Shown in pieces: positions 31,568-46,007 of a stretch of 64,000 nt of DNA; position 1 is the first letter of the stretch, and every line of letters starts with the position of its first letter. The stretch covers positions 454,001-518,000 of the forward strand of contig NC_013859.1 of the NCBI RefSeq assembly GCF_000010725.1, written 5' to 3'. This stretch comes from Azospirillum sp. B510 (lineage in GTDB: Bacteria; Pseudomonadota; Alphaproteobacteria; Azospirillales; Azospirillaceae). Under the pieces are notes generated by a model. That model saw only the letters and a list, made by a program, of their open reading frames with translations. It ran no database searches and was not told the DNA's origin. Position numbers and translations under genes: made by a program.

Positions 31568-34500
31568 TCACCCCACCATCGGATGCTCGCCGGCACGCGC
31601 GCGCAGAAGTCTTTCCAGCCGGGCTGATTCGCGCAGCAGGACCGGCAGCAGCCGTGCCGCCTGATCGCGGTCGCCGTTGCGGCAGAGAACCTCCATCCGC
31701 CACGCGTGGTGCATCACCGCCATCCCGCCGAAGCTGCCGGCGAGACTGGACAGGTCATGCGCCTCCGACGCCAGCGCCCGCAGATCGGCGATGCCGGCCC
31801 CGCGCCCCTCCGCCATCGCCGACAGCCGCCCCAGCCGGCCGGACAGGTCGTCGAGGAAGCTGCCGACGATCCGCGCCAGGCTGTCGGCACCCACCGTCTG
31901 GGCCAGATCGTCCAGCACCGCCTGGTCCAGCGCCGCCTCCCCCGTCTCCTCCACCATCCCGCCCACCTTCCCGTCGACACCGGGGACGGTACCGGCGGAG
32001 GGGATGGCCGAGGGTTCGGACGGACGGCCCGCCGCCCCCATCCAGCGGTCGAGGGCCGACAGCAGGCCGGCGCGGCTGATCGGCTTGGTCAGATAGTCGC
32101 TCATGCCGGCGCGCAGACACAGCTCACGGGTGCCGGGCATGGCATCGGCGGTGAGCGCGATGATCGGCAGGCCGGCCAGGGCGCCGCCGCAAGACCGGAT
32201 CGCCTGCGCCGCCTCCAACCCATCCATCCCCGGCATCTGCACATCCATCAGCACCAGATCGATGCCGCCGCGGCGGACCGCCGCCACCGCCCGCTCCCCG
32301 TCCTCCGCCACCTCGACGCTGTAGCCAAGCTTGCGCAGCAGGGTGGTGGCGAACAGCTGGTTGGTGCGGTTGTCTTCCGCCAGCAGGACGCGGCCGCTGC
32401 GCGGCATCTCCTCCGGCCGGACCTCCACCACCGGTGCCGCGGCCGTGGGAGCGGTGGCGGCGAACAGTCCGGTCAGGCAGCCGGCCAGCGCCCGCTGGCG
32501 CAGCGGACGGTTCAGGATCGCCTGGGCCACCCCCTGGACGGGTCCGCCATCGCCCCGCGCCGCCGGACCCAGCGTCACCATCAGAACGCGCCGCGTCTGC
32601 GCCAGCGCCGGGTCGCCGGCGACCGCCGCCAGCAGCGCGTCGCCGCTCAGGCCGGGCATGGTCTGATCAGCCAGCAGCACGTCGAAGGGCCGGCCGCCGG
32701 CCGCCGCGCGCCGCAGGGCCGCCAGCGCGTCGACCCCATTTTCGACCACGGCCGGCCGGGCGCCCAGACTGTCGAGCATCGAGGCCAGCACCCTGCGGTT
32801 CACCGCCAGATCATCCGCCACCAGCACGCGGCGCCCGACCAGCGCCCCTTCGGCCAGCGCCCCTTCGGCCAGCACCCGTTCGGCCGGCGGCTGCATGCCG
32901 TCCGACAGCTCGTCGTCCCGCACCTCGTCCGGCAGGGCCAGCGGCAGATCGACCAGGAAGCGGCTGCCGCTGCCCAGCCGGCTTTCCACCGCGATGCTTC
33001 CACCCATCAGTTCCGACAGCTGGCGGCAGATCGCCAGCCCCAGGCCGGTGCCGCCGAATTTGCGGGTGATCGACCCGTCCACCTGCTGGAACTTGTTGAA
33101 CAGGGTCGGCATCGCCTCGGCCGGGATGCCGATGCCGGTGTCGGTCACCGTCATGCGCAGCACCAGATGGGCGTCGGTCGCCTCCCGCGCCTCCAGCTCC
33201 ACCGCGACGGAGCCCTGATCGGTGAATTTCACCGCGTTGCCGACCAGATTGACCAGGATCTGCCGGATGCGCGTCGGATCACCCAGCAGCGTGCGGCGCA
33301 GCGGCGGATCGATGTAGAAGCCGATCTCGATCCCCTTCTCGTGCGCGCGCGGGGTCAGCAGTTCCACCACACCCTCGACCAGATCGGCGGGGTCGAAGGG
33401 CAGCGTCTCGATGGTGACGCGGCCGGCCTCCAGCTTGGAGATGTCGAGGATGTCGTTGATGATGGTCAGCAGCGCGTTGGACGAGCTGCGGATCGCCTGG
33501 GCGAACTGGCGCTGCTCTTCCGTCAGGGGGGTATCGAACAGCAGCTCCGTCATGCCCATGATGCCGTTCATCGGCGTGCGGATTTCGTGGCTCATCGCCG
33601 CCAGGAATTCCGATTTCGCCTGGGTCGCCGCCTCGGCGCGGGCGCGGAGCGCGTCGGCCTCCTCGCGGGCGGCGTCCAGCCCCTCGGCCAGCGCGCACAT
33701 GTCGGCGGCCTGACGCTGAAGCTCCGCCTCGAAGCGCTTGCGTTCGGTGATGTCGGTGCGGGTGCAGACCAGCGAGCCGCTGCTGGTCCGGTTCTCCGCC
33801 ACCACGATCCAGCGGCCGTCCGGCAGCTCGCGCTCGAACGGCGCGCCGGGATTGCGGTGCTGGGCCAGTTCGGCCTGGATCCAGGCCTCGTCACTCGGAC
33901 CGTCCGGGTTGCCGGCGAATTCGCCGTTGGCGACGGCGGCGCGCAGGATCTCCTCGAACGGACGGCCGGGGGTGAACAGCGGCGCCGTCAGCGGATGGGC
34001 CTCGCGGTAGCGCTCGTTGCACAGGATCAGCCGGTCGTCGGCGTCGAAATAGGCCAGCCCTTCCGGCACCGCCTCGATCGCGTCATCCAGCGTCTGCTTG
34101 GCGAGCCGCAGCTCCTCCTCCGTCAGCTTCTCGCGCGTGATGTCGGTATGGGCGCCGACCATCCGCACGACCCGGCCGGCGGCGTCACGGATGTGGATGG
34201 CGCGGCTGAGGATGTAGACGGTGTGGCCCCGCTTGTGGCGGAAACGCTGCACCGCCTCGAAATTCGGGATCAGCCCGGCATTGTAGGCGCGGACCGTCTC
34301 CAGCGCCGTGAACCGGTCCTCCTCGAAGATCAGGCCGGCCCACATCTCCAGGCTGTTCTCCAGCTCATCGTCGCGGTAGCCGAGCTGCTCCTTCCAGGTG
34401 GGGGAGAACCAGATCCCGCCGGTCTCCAGATTCCAGTCCCAGATGCCGTCGCGCGTCGCCTGCACGGTCAGGTCGAGAAGCTCGCGGTTCGACCGCAGCT

Positions 34501-35457
34501 CCGCCTCCTCGCGCTTGGCGTCGGTGATGTCCTGGACGACGCCGAGCAGGCCGGCGGGCCGCCCGTCGGCTCCGCATTCGACGGAGGCGCGCACGAAGAC
34601 ATGACGCATGCCGCCGTCCCGCCGGACGACGCGCGCCTCGACCGAAAACCCCTCGCCGGTCCGCCGCGCCCGCTCGGCCATTCTGGCCAGAAGCGGAAGA
34701 TCGTCCGGATGGTAGGAGGCGCGCGACAGCTCGACCGTCGGCGGCTCCTGTTGCGGCGGCAGGCCGAGGATGCGGTAGACCTCGTCCGACCAGCGCCGGG
34801 TGTCGGTAACGAAATCGATGTACCAGTGCCCGAACTGGCCGACCTCCTCGGCGAGATTCAGCAGGCGCGAACGGTCGCGCAATTCGGCTTCCGCCCGCTC
34901 ACGCAGCGCCACCTCGCGGCGCAGGGTCAGCTCGTCCACCACCAGCCGGGCGAGCTGTGTCAGCGTTTCCGCCTCGCGCTCGTCGAAACCGGCCCGCGGC
35001 GCGTCGTCGATGACGCACAGCGTCCCCAGCTTCCGCCCGTCCGCCACCAGGGGTGCGCCGGCATAGAAGCGGATGTTGGGCGCCCCGGTGACCAGCGGAT
35101 TGCCGGCGAAGCGCGGATCCTTCGTCGCATCGAGGACGACGAGAACGCCGTCATCCAGGATGGCGTGGGCGCAGAAGGCGAGGTCGCGGTGCGTCTCCGT
35201 CGCGTCCAGCCCGGCGCGGCTCTTGAACCATTGGCGGTCGCGGTCGATCAGCGAGACGAGCGCGATGCGCGTGCCGAAGAAATGCCGGGCCAGCCGGGTG
35301 ATGTTGTCGAAACCGGGCTCCGGCGGCGTGTCGAGGACGCAATAGGAGTCGAGCGCCACCTGCCGCAGGTTCTCGTCCGGCGGCAGCGGCGCCGGCACCG
35401 CGCCCGACGGTTCCAGTCCGGCACCCCTCTCCACCGAATCCCCAGCCGAACGCCCGG

Positions 35458-35461
<4 letters not shown>
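31568..35461 (-). CDS. Soluble hybrid histidine kinase (GAF-PAS-PAS-PAS-HK-REC-REC-HPt)
   Basis: This 1297-residue kinase has no clear membrane helix. An N-terminal GAF domain (about residues 30-180, FCAHAILDDGVLVVLDA) is followed by three PAS domains (about 200-325, 326-450, 452-580). HisKA has its His near 624 (AAMSHEIRTPMNGIMG), then a HATPase (VTDTGIGIPAEAMPTLFNKF, GGTGLGLAICRQL). The two receivers have Asp near 930 (LLADQTMPGLSG) and Asp near 1071 (LMDVQMPGMDG), and a C-terminal HPt has His near 1235 (EAHDLSSLAGSFGG). The GTG start at 35461 overlaps the stop of the upstream response regulator gene by 4 bp (GTGA) and has GGGGAGA before it, so the two are translationally coupled and probably one phosphorelay. 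Confidence 0.87.
32840..32884 (-). repeat. 15-bp tandem repeat, three copies, inside the hybrid kinase gene
   Basis: The unit CAGCGCCCCTTCGGC occurs at 32840-32854 and 32855-32869 exactly, and at 32870-32884 with two changes. It encodes a repeated Leu-Ala-Glu-Gly-Ala unit in the linker before the first receiver. As the unit is a multiple of three, copy-number change would alter linker length without breaking the frame. Confidence 0.8.
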
Positions 35462-36882
<1,421 letters not shown>

Positions 36883-37014
36883 GGGTCGATACCCTGGCAG
36901 TCGGTGGCGAAGTGAGGCACGTGGCAAGTGTAACCCGGCAATGGGAGCCCCCACCAGTCGGGGAGACCCCATAGCCATGCACCTCCGGATCGGTAGGCGG
37001 GAAGCGCTCCCCCC

Positions 37015-37809
37015 TCACGCCCCGCTGTCGATCAGGTCGGTCCGTCCTATCCGCCGTAGCGACACCTGGACCCGCGCATTGTGCTCGCGGATCTCGCGCA
37101 GGGTCTGCAACGTGAACTCGACATGGGCCTCGGCCGCGGCGCTCGCCGCCGCCGCGTCGCCGGCCAGCACCGCGTTGGCGATGGCCAGATGCTGCTGCAA
37201 CAGCAGCTCGCGCACCCCCGGCCGGGAATAGAGGTCGGCACGGTTGTAGAACACGTCGTTGCGCAACAGGTCGGACAGCGTCCGCATGATGTGCAGCATC
37301 ACGACATTGTGCGCCGCCTCGTAGATCGCCAGATGCAGGTCGGCGTCGGAATCCGCCTCCTCCGAGCTGTCGTCCTTGCCGTGGGCGGCCTGCATGCGGG
37401 CGACGATGGCGCGGATGCCGTCGCGGTCGACGTCGGTCGCCCGCTGCGCCGCCAGCCCGGCCGCCGCCACCTCGATGGAGCGGCGGAATTCCAGATAGTC
37501 GAAGGACGCGTCCGGCTTGTTGCGCATCAGCGTCATCAGCGGATCGGTGATCTGCGACAGGAAGGTCGCCACATGGGTGCCGCCACGGCCGCTGACCAGC
37601 AGGCCGCGCTCCTCCAGCTTGGCGATGGCGTCGCGTAGGGACGGGCGCGACACGTCCAGCTTCACCGCCAGTTCGCGCTCGGCCAGCAGCTTCTCGCCCG
37701 GACGCAGCGCGCCTTCCAGGATCAGCCTTTCCAAATGCTCGGCAATGGCGTCGGCCAGCTTGGCCGGTTTGATCGTCCCCTGCATTGGCTGGGCGGCCTC
37801 TCCCTGCAT
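37015..37809 (-). CDS. lldR: FadR-subfamily GntR regulator of lactate genes, LldR-like
   Basis: This 264-residue regulator has an N-terminal winged helix (ADAIAEHLERLILEGALRPG, then LLAERELAVKLDVSRPSLRD) and an FCD ligand domain (FDYLEFRRSIEVAAAGLAAQ, then DADLHLAIYEAAHNVVMLHI, where Asp/His residues bind a metal in the family). It is divergent from the lactate operon lldP-dld-lutABC, so it is likely its lactate-responsive repressor. The start MQGEAAQPMQG has AAGAGGA about 8 nt upstream; the longer frame upstream covers the intergenic region and is unlikely. PdhR or GlcC relatives look similar; context decides for LldR. Confidence 0.87.
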   Translation of the reverse strand: MQGEAAQPMQGTIKPAKLADAIAEHLERLILEGALRPGEKLLAERELAVKLDVSRPSLRDAIAKLEERGLLVSGRGGTHVATFLSQITDPLMTLMRNKPDASFDYLEFRRSIEVAAAGLAAQRATDVDRDGIRAIVARMQAAHGKDDSSEEADSDADLHLAIYEAAHNVVMLHIMRTLSDLLRNDVFYNRADLYSRPGVRELLLQQHLAIANAVLAGDAAAASAAAEAHVEFTLQTLREIREHNARVQVSLRRIGRTDLIDSGA

Positions 37810-38291
37810 GTCCCGATCCTCTTCAATAGCGACGGACGGACCAAGCGTCCAGAGCGGTGGCGGGACGGTGATGGGACGGTGGTGGCGCGGGGGCGATCCG
37901 CCGCGCCACCCCCCTACCAAAGTTGGTCGCTTGGCAAACGATTCAGCCATTGCACAGTCTGGTAAAATAATTTATCCAATTATCACCGTATGGATAAGAG
38001 ATGTCCACCGCCGGCTGGATGGCAAGGGGTCTTCCCCATAGCTGCCCCCGGCGGAAGGCGCATCCACACGTACCGGGACAGGACGGACCAGCACCCGAAA
38101 GGGCGCATCCGCGCCGCCGCCGGGGCCGAGAGCCCCCGGCGGCGGTGAACGCCCCCGTTTTGCCGAACATCCGGCCTTCCTCCCGCGCCGCCATCCAGGC
38201 GCGGGCAGGGCGGATGCGTGCAAAATCGGCCTTCCTTCTCCCGGCGCGCCGTTCGGCCCGACATCACTCCCCGAGAAGGAGACCCCTGACG
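37810..38291. other. lldR/lldP divergent intergenic region
   Basis: This 482-bp gap includes an AT-rich core (about 37960-38000) in otherwise GC-rich DNA, a probable operator (37972-37997), a 10-bp hairpin near the lldR start (37881-37890 with 37901-37910), and the lldP ribosome binding site AAGGAG at 38276. No gene is supported; small open frames from 38001 to 38291 are the GC-rich upstream extension of lldP. Confidence 0.65.
37972..37997. promoter_or_regulatory. Putative LldR operator
   Basis: TTATCCA (37972-37978) and TGGATAA (37991-37997) form a perfect 7-bp inverted repeat with a 12-bp spacer. A third, imperfect half-site, TGGTAAA, begins at 37960. The site lies in the AT-rich core between the divergent lldR and lldP genes. 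FadR-type regulators commonly bind TGG/CCA palindromes, though usually with shorter spacers, so the exact site is uncertain. Confidence 0.45.
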
Positions 38292-39968
38292 ATGAGCTGG
38301 TCGCAAGTCTACGACCCGATGAACAACATCTGGCTGTCGACGCTGTTCGCGTCGCTGCCGGTCCTGGTGATGCTGGGCGGTCTCGGCATCTTCCACATGA
38401 AGGCGCACCGCGCCGCCCTGCTGGGTCTGGCGACCGCGCTGGCGGTGGCCGTCGCCGTCTTCGGCATGCCGGTGGCGATGGCGGGAAAGACCGCCCTGCT
38501 GGGTGCGGCCTACGGCCTGCTGCCGATCGGCTGGATCGTCATCAACATCATCTTCCTCTACCACCTGACCGAACAGCGCGGGCAGTTCAAGATCCTGCAG
38601 GAAAGCATCACCGGCATCACCAACGACCGCAGGCTCCAGCTGCTGCTGATCGCCTTCTGCTTCGGCGCCTTCTTCGAGGGGGCGGCCGGCTTCGGCACGC
38701 CGGTCGCCGTGACCGGCGCCATGCTGATCGGGCTGGGCTTCACCCCCCTGGCCGCGTCGGGCCTGTCGCTGATCGCCAACACCGCCCCGGTCGCCTATGG
38801 CGCGCTCGGCACGCCGGTGCTGGCGCTGGCCGCCGTCACCGGCCTGCCGCTCCTGGACCTGTCGGCGATGATCGGCCGGCAGCTGCCCTTCTTCTCGGTG
38901 CTGGTGCCCTTCTGGCTGATCGTCGCCTTCGCCGGCTGGCGCGGCATGATCCAGATCTGGCCCGCGATCCTGGTCGCCGGCGTCTCTTTCGCCGTCCCGC
39001 AATATCTGGTGTCGAACTATCACGGCCCCTGGCTGGTCGACGTCGCCGCCGCCATCGTCTCGCTGGTCTCGGTCACCCTGTTCCTGAAGGTCTGGCACCC
39101 GAAGGCGATCTGGCACACCGCCGGCGGGGCATCGGCCCTGACCCAGGGTGTCGGCGCCGCCGTGGTCCAGGGCGAGGCCCGCCGCGACCATGGCTACAGC
39201 GCCGCCGAGGTCCGCCGCGCCTGGACGCCCTGGGCGATCCTCAGCATCCTGGTCTTCCTGTGGGGCATTCCCGAGGTCAAGACCTTCCTCGACGGCGTGT
39301 CGATCTTCAAATTCCCGATCGACGGCCTGCACAACATGGTGATGCGCGTTCCCCCGGTGGTGGCGAAGGCCCATCCCGAGGCCGCCGTCTATACCCTGAA
39401 CTGGCTGTCGGCCACCGGCACCGGCATCTTCATCGCCGCCGTCCTCTCCGGGCTGCTGATGGGCTATTCGCCGGTCGAGATGGTCAGGACCTACGGCCGC
39501 ACCCTCTACGCCATCCGCAACTCGCTGCTGACCATCTCGGCGATGCTGGCGCTGGGCTACACCACCCGCTATTCCGGCCTCGACACCACGCTGGGCCTCG
39601 CCTTCGCCAATTCGGGCTTCCTCTACCCCTTCTTCGGCACCTTCCTCGGCTGGCTGGGCGTGGCGCTGACCGGGTCGGACACGGCGTCCAACGTGCTGTT
39701 CGGCAGCCTGCAGAAGGTGTCGTCGGAACAGCTCGGCCTGCCGCCGGTGCTGATGGCCGCCGCCAACAGCTCGGGCGGCGTGATGGGCAAGATGATCGAT
39801 GCCCAAAGCATCGTCGTCGCCGCCGTCGCCACCAAGTGGCATGGGCATGAGGGCAAGATCCTGCGCTTCGTCATCTGGCACTCGTTGGCGTTGACCGCGC
39901 TGGTCGGCCTGCTGGTGATGGCCCAGGCCTATCTGTGGCCCTTCACCGCCTTGGTCATCGGTCGCTGA
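38292..39968 (+). CDS. lldP: L-lactate permease
   Basis: This 558-residue inner-membrane carrier of the LctP family imports lactate (and glycolate in E. coli) with protons. The start MSWSQVYDPMNNIWLSTLFA matches the family N-terminus, and the blocks CFGAFFEGAAGFGTPVAVTG, LTGSDTASNVLFG, and ANSSGGVMGKMIDAQSIVVA are diagnostic. Twelve or more hydrophobic helices can be traced. AAGGAG lies 10 nt before the ATG. It is first in the operon lldP-dld-lutA-lutB-lutC and is divergent from lldR. Confidence 0.94.
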   Translation: MSWSQVYDPMNNIWLSTLFASLPVLVMLGGLGIFHMKAHRAALLGLATALAVAVAVFGMPVAMAGKTALLGAAYGLLPIGWIVINIIFLYHLTEQRGQFKILQESITGITNDRRLQLLLIAFCFGAFFEGAAGFGTPVAVTGAMLIGLGFTPLAASGLSLIANTAPVAYGALGTPVLALAAVTGLPLLDLSAMIGRQLPFFSVLVPFWLIVAFAGWRGMIQIWPAILVAGVSFAVPQYLVSNYHGPWLVDVAAAIVSLVSVTLFLKVWHPKAIWHTAGGASALTQGVGAAVVQGEARRDHGYSAAEVRRAWTPWAILSILVFLWGIPEVKTFLDGVSIFKFPIDGLHNMVMRVPPVVAKAHPEAAVYTLNWLSATGTGIFIAAVLSGLLMGYSPVEMVRTYGRTLYAIRNSLLTISAMLALGYTTRYSGLDTTLGLAFANSGFLYPFFGTFLGWLGVALTGSDTASNVLFGSLQKVSSEQLGLPPVLMAAANSSGGVMGKMIDAQSIVVAAVATKWHGHEGKILRFVIWHSLALTALVGLLVMAQAYLWPFTALVIGR

Positions 39969-40012
39969 TCACCGGACCGCCTCCCCCCCCACACCAGCAG
40001 GAGCCGCCGCCA

Positions 40013-42871
<2,859 letters not shown>

Positions 42872-42931
42872 GCGATGATTTGCGAAAGCGCCGGCGCCAA
42901 GCCATGCCAAGACTCCGCTGAGGAAACGCCC

Positions 42932-43684
42932 ATGGACCACCAGCCCCCCAAACCCAGCCGCGTCTATTATTTCGGCACCTGTCTGGTCGACCTGTTCTTC
43001 CCCGATGCCGGCATGGCGGGGATCGAGCTGCTGCAATCCCAGGGGCTGACCATCGTCTTCCCGCAGGGGCAGAGCTGCTGCGGCCAGCCCGCCTACAATT
43101 CCGGCTACCGGGCCGAGGCGCTGAAGGTCGCCCGCGCCCAGCTCGACCTGTTTCCCGGCGAGGACCCCATCGTCGTGCCGTCCGGCTCCTGCGCCGGCAT
43201 GATGAGGAAGCACTGGCCCGACCTGTTCCACGGCGAGCCGGACGAGGCCAAGGCGGCGCAGGTGGCGGGGCGCGTCTGGGAGCTGACCCAGTTCCTGGTC
43301 CATGTGCTGGACGTCCGGCTCACCGACAAGGGCGAGCCGCTGCGCGTCACCTGGCACGCCTCCTGTCATGCCCAACGCGAGATGGGCGTGGTGGAGGAGC
43401 CGAAGGCGCTGCTGCGCCAGCTCGCCAATGTCGAGCTGGTCGAGCTGAAGCGGGAAAAGGAATGCTGCGGCTTCGGCGGCACCTTCGCCGTCCGCCATCC
43501 GGAGATCTCCGCCGCGATGGTCGGTGACAAGGTGGCGGACATCGAAGGCACCGGCGCCGCCCGCGTGGTGTCGGGCGACTGCGGCTGCCTGCTGAACATC
43601 ACCGGCGCGCTGGACGCCGGAGCCAAGGCCGCGCGCGGCCAGCACATCGCCCAGTTCCTGAAGGAGCGCATCCATGGACGGTAA
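42932..43684 (+). CDS. lutA: L-lactate utilisation protein LutA (CCG-domain subunit)
   Basis: This 250-residue subunit of the LutABC (LldEFG) L-lactate oxidising complex has two CCG cysteine-rich domains: SCCGQPAYNSGYR with a partner segment SGSCAGMMRKHWPDL, and HASCHAQREMG with ECCGFGGTFAVRHPEIS. These domains bind Fe-S clusters in related heterodisulfide-reductase subunits. The start MDHQPPKPSRVYYFGTCLVD was chosen because GAGGAAA stands about 8 nt before it. It overlaps lutB by 11 bp. Confidence 0.92.
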   Translation: MDHQPPKPSRVYYFGTCLVDLFFPDAGMAGIELLQSQGLTIVFPQGQSCCGQPAYNSGYRAEALKVARAQLDLFPGEDPIVVPSGSCAGMMRKHWPDLFHGEPDEAKAAQVAGRVWELTQFLVHVLDVRLTDKGEPLRVTWHASCHAQREMGVVEEPKALLRQLANVELVELKREKECCGFGGTFAVRHPEISAAMVGDKVADIEGTGAARVVSGDCGCLLNITGALDAGAKAARGQHIAQFLKERIHGR

Positions 43685-45098
43685 CGCACCGGATTTCGCC
43701 GCCGCCTCGCGCGCGGCGCTGGCCGACCCGGAGCTGCGCGGCAATTTCCGCCGCGCCATGGACGGCTTGATGAGCAAGCGCGCCGCCCAGTTCGCCGACA
43801 CCGGCGAATGGACCGGGGTGCGGGCGCTCGCCGCGGCGGTCCGGCTGCGCGCCCTGTCCAAGCTGCCGGAACTGCTGGAAAAGCTGGAGGAGACCTGCAC
43901 CCGCAACGGCATCACCGTCCATTGGGCCGCCACGACGGATGACGCCAACGCCATCGCGCTCGACATCCTGCACAAGGCCAACGCCAAGCTGGTGGTCAAG
44001 GGCAAGTCGATGGTGACGGAGGAGATGCACCTGAACGCCGTGCTGGAACAGGACGGCATCGAAGTGCTGGAAAGCGACCTCGGCGAATATATCGTGCAGA
44101 TGGACGGCACCATGCCGTCCCACATCATCATGCCGGCGATCCACCTCAACACCAGACAGATCGCCCATCTGTTCAAGCGCAAGCTCAAGGACGCCGAAAG
44201 CCGGGAGGATGCCGCCTATCTGACCGACCTCGCCCGCCGGGTGCTGCGCGCCAAGTTCGAGGCGGCGGATGTCGGCATGTCCGGCGTCAACGCCGCGGTG
44301 GCGGAGACCGGCACCCTCTGCCTGATCGAGAATGAGGGCAACGGCCGCATGTGCACCACGGTGCCGCCGGTCCACATCGCCTTCATGGGGCTGGAGAAGG
44401 TGGTGGAGAGGCTGGAGGACGTGCCGCCGGTGATCAGCCTCTTGCCGCGCTCCGCCACCGGCCAGCCGATCACCACCTACGTCAACATGATCTCCGGCCC
44501 GCGCAAAGACGGCGAGAAGGACGGCCCGCGCGAGGTGCATCTGGTCATCCTCGACAATGGCCGCTCCGGCATCTACGCCGACCCGGAGCTGCGCGACACG
44601 CTGCGTTGCATCCGCTGCGGCGCCTGCATGAACCATTGCCCGGTCTACACCAAGGTCGGCGGCCATGCCTATGAGGCGCCCTATCCGGGGCCCATCGGCA
44701 AGATCCTGGTGCCGCAGATCGAGGGGCTGGCCAAGCGCGGCGCCATGCCCCACGCCTGCACCATGTGCAACGCCTGCGTCGAGATCTGCCCGGTGAAGAT
44801 CCCGATCGTCGAGATCATGGGCCGGCTGCGGGTGGAGGCGGTGCGGCCCGGCGGTGCCGTGAAGGATGGCGGCGCCAAGGCCAGCCGGACGGAATCGATG
44901 GTGTGGAGCGGCTGGGCGGCGATGAACGCCTCTCCCACCGCCTACCGCCTCGCCACCGCGGCGATGAGCAAGCTCGGCAACGCCGCGCCCTCGTCGCTGC
45001 CCGTGCTGAAGGAGTGGACGAATGTCCGCACCAAGCCGCGCTTCGCCGGCCGCACCCTGCACGACCTCGCCCGCGCCAAGGGGATTCCCGATGTCTGA
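43674..45098 (+). CDS. lutB: L-lactate utilisation iron-sulfur protein LutB
   Basis: This 474-residue subunit has an N-terminal LUD (DUF162) domain (about residues 60-290, ANAKLVVKGKSMVTEEMHLN) followed by two 4Fe-4S motifs, CIRCGACMNHCPVYTK and CTMCNACVEICPVK, and a DUF3390-like C-terminal tail (SLPVLKEWTNVRTKPRFAGR). AAGGAG is about 7 nt before the ATG, inside the end of lutA. It overlaps lutC by 8 bp, so the three lut genes are tightly coupled. Confidence 0.93.
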   Translation: MDGNAPDFAAASRAALADPELRGNFRRAMDGLMSKRAAQFADTGEWTGVRALAAAVRLRALSKLPELLEKLEETCTRNGITVHWAATTDDANAIALDILHKANAKLVVKGKSMVTEEMHLNAVLEQDGIEVLESDLGEYIVQMDGTMPSHIIMPAIHLNTRQIAHLFKRKLKDAESREDAAYLTDLARRVLRAKFEAADVGMSGVNAAVAETGTLCLIENEGNGRMCTTVPPVHIAFMGLEKVVERLEDVPPVISLLPRSATGQPITTYVNMISGPRKDGEKDGPREVHLVILDNGRSGIYADPELRDTLRCIRCGACMNHCPVYTKVGGHAYEAPYPGPIGKILVPQIEGLAKRGAMPHACTMCNACVEICPVKIPIVEIMGRLRVEAVRPGGAVKDGGAKASRTESMVWSGWAAMNASPTAYRLATAAMSKLGNAAPSSLPVLKEWTNVRTKPRFAGRTLHDLARAKGIPDV

Positions 45099-45762
45099 CG
45101 CCCGCAACTCCATCCTGGCGAAGCTGCGCGCCACCCGCGACGCCCACCCGCTGACCCCGCCCGCCTCGGACTTCACGCCGATCGAGGCGAAAGTCTGGCC
45201 GGAAGAGGAGCGCCTGCCCCGCATCCGCCGCCTGATGGAGGCGGTGCACACCGAGTTCCTCGACGCCACCGAGGCCGACTGGCCGGCGGTGCTGCGCGGG
45301 TTCCTGGCGCGCGAGGGGGTGGGCTCGCTGCTCTACGCCCCGGCGACGGAGGCGGGCAAACGGCTGGTCGAGGGGTGGGAGAAAGGCCCTCTCCCGGCCC
45401 CCACCCTCATCCCCTACGACCGCCCGCTCGAAGACCTGAAGCCCCGGCTGTTCAACGCCATCGACGCCGGCCTGACCACCACGCGCGGCGCCATCGCCGA
45501 GACCGGCAGCCTGATCCTGTGGCCGACGGCGGAAGAGCCGCGCTCCTTGTCGCTGATCCCGCACATCCATGTGGCGTTGCTGCGCGCCGACATGCTGCAC
45601 GACACCTTCCTGCAAGCGGTGCGCGCGCAGGGATGGGCGCAGGCGATGCCGACCAACGTGCTGCTGGTGTCCGGCCCGAGCAAGACCGCCGACATCGAGC
45701 AGACCCTGGCCTACGGCGTCCACGGCCCGAAGCGGCTGATCGTCCTGGTGATCCATCCATGA
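45091..45762 (+). CDS. lutC: L-lactate utilisation protein LutC (LUD domain)
   Basis: This 223-residue single LUD-domain protein completes the LutABC L-lactate dehydrogenase. Family features include AIAETGSLILWPTAEEPRSL, SLIPHIHVALLRADML, and NVLLVSGPSKTADIEQTLAY near the C-terminus. It starts inside the end of lutB (8-bp overlap) and its stop overlaps the ATG of a small downstream reading frame by 4 bp. Confidence 0.92.
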   Translation: MSDARNSILAKLRATRDAHPLTPPASDFTPIEAKVWPEEERLPRIRRLMEAVHTEFLDATEADWPAVLRGFLAREGVGSLLYAPATEAGKRLVEGWEKGPLPAPTLIPYDRPLEDLKPRLFNAIDAGLTTTRGAIAETGSLILWPTAEEPRSLSLIPHIHVALLRADMLHDTFLQAVRAQGWAQAMPTNVLLVSGPSKTADIEQTLAYGVHGPKRLIVLVIHP

Positions 45763-46007
45763 TGGCCCGGCTCTACGAGGCGATCCTGCATCTCAGGCGC
45801 CTCGGCCACCGGGTGGAGAAATGCGAAGGGCGGCGCGGGCGACACCGGCTGGATGGGGCCGAGATCGCCGACGCCGCCCTTGTCGAGCTGGCGATGACCC
45901 GCGTCCGCCGGGCGGCGCGGGTGTCCTGTTCAGATCAGACCAGCCCGGATCAGGCCGGACGCACCGCCGCCGGACGGGTCACCGTCACCGCCGGCTTGCG
46001 GCCGTAG
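45759..46007 (+). CDS. Small uncharacterised protein coupled to lutC
   Basis: This 82-residue frame starts MMARLYEAILHLRRLGHRVE at an ATGA overlap with the lutC stop, the strongest evidence that it is translated. It is basic (many Arg), with a short amphipathic start and a segment GRRGRHRLDGAEIADAALVE. It overlaps the 3' end of convergent dadA by 58 bp, so its C-terminal part is suspect. I recognise no named family. Confidence 0.45.
   Translation: MMARLYEAILHLRRLGHRVEKCEGRRGRHRLDGAEIADAALVELAMTRVRRAARVSCSDQTSPDQAGRTAAGRVTVTAGLRP

Noticed and set aside
37916..37927. ACCAA-AG-TTGGT as an LldR operator
   Set aside because: The half-sites face outward, opposite to the known TTGGT-N3-ACCAA arrangement.
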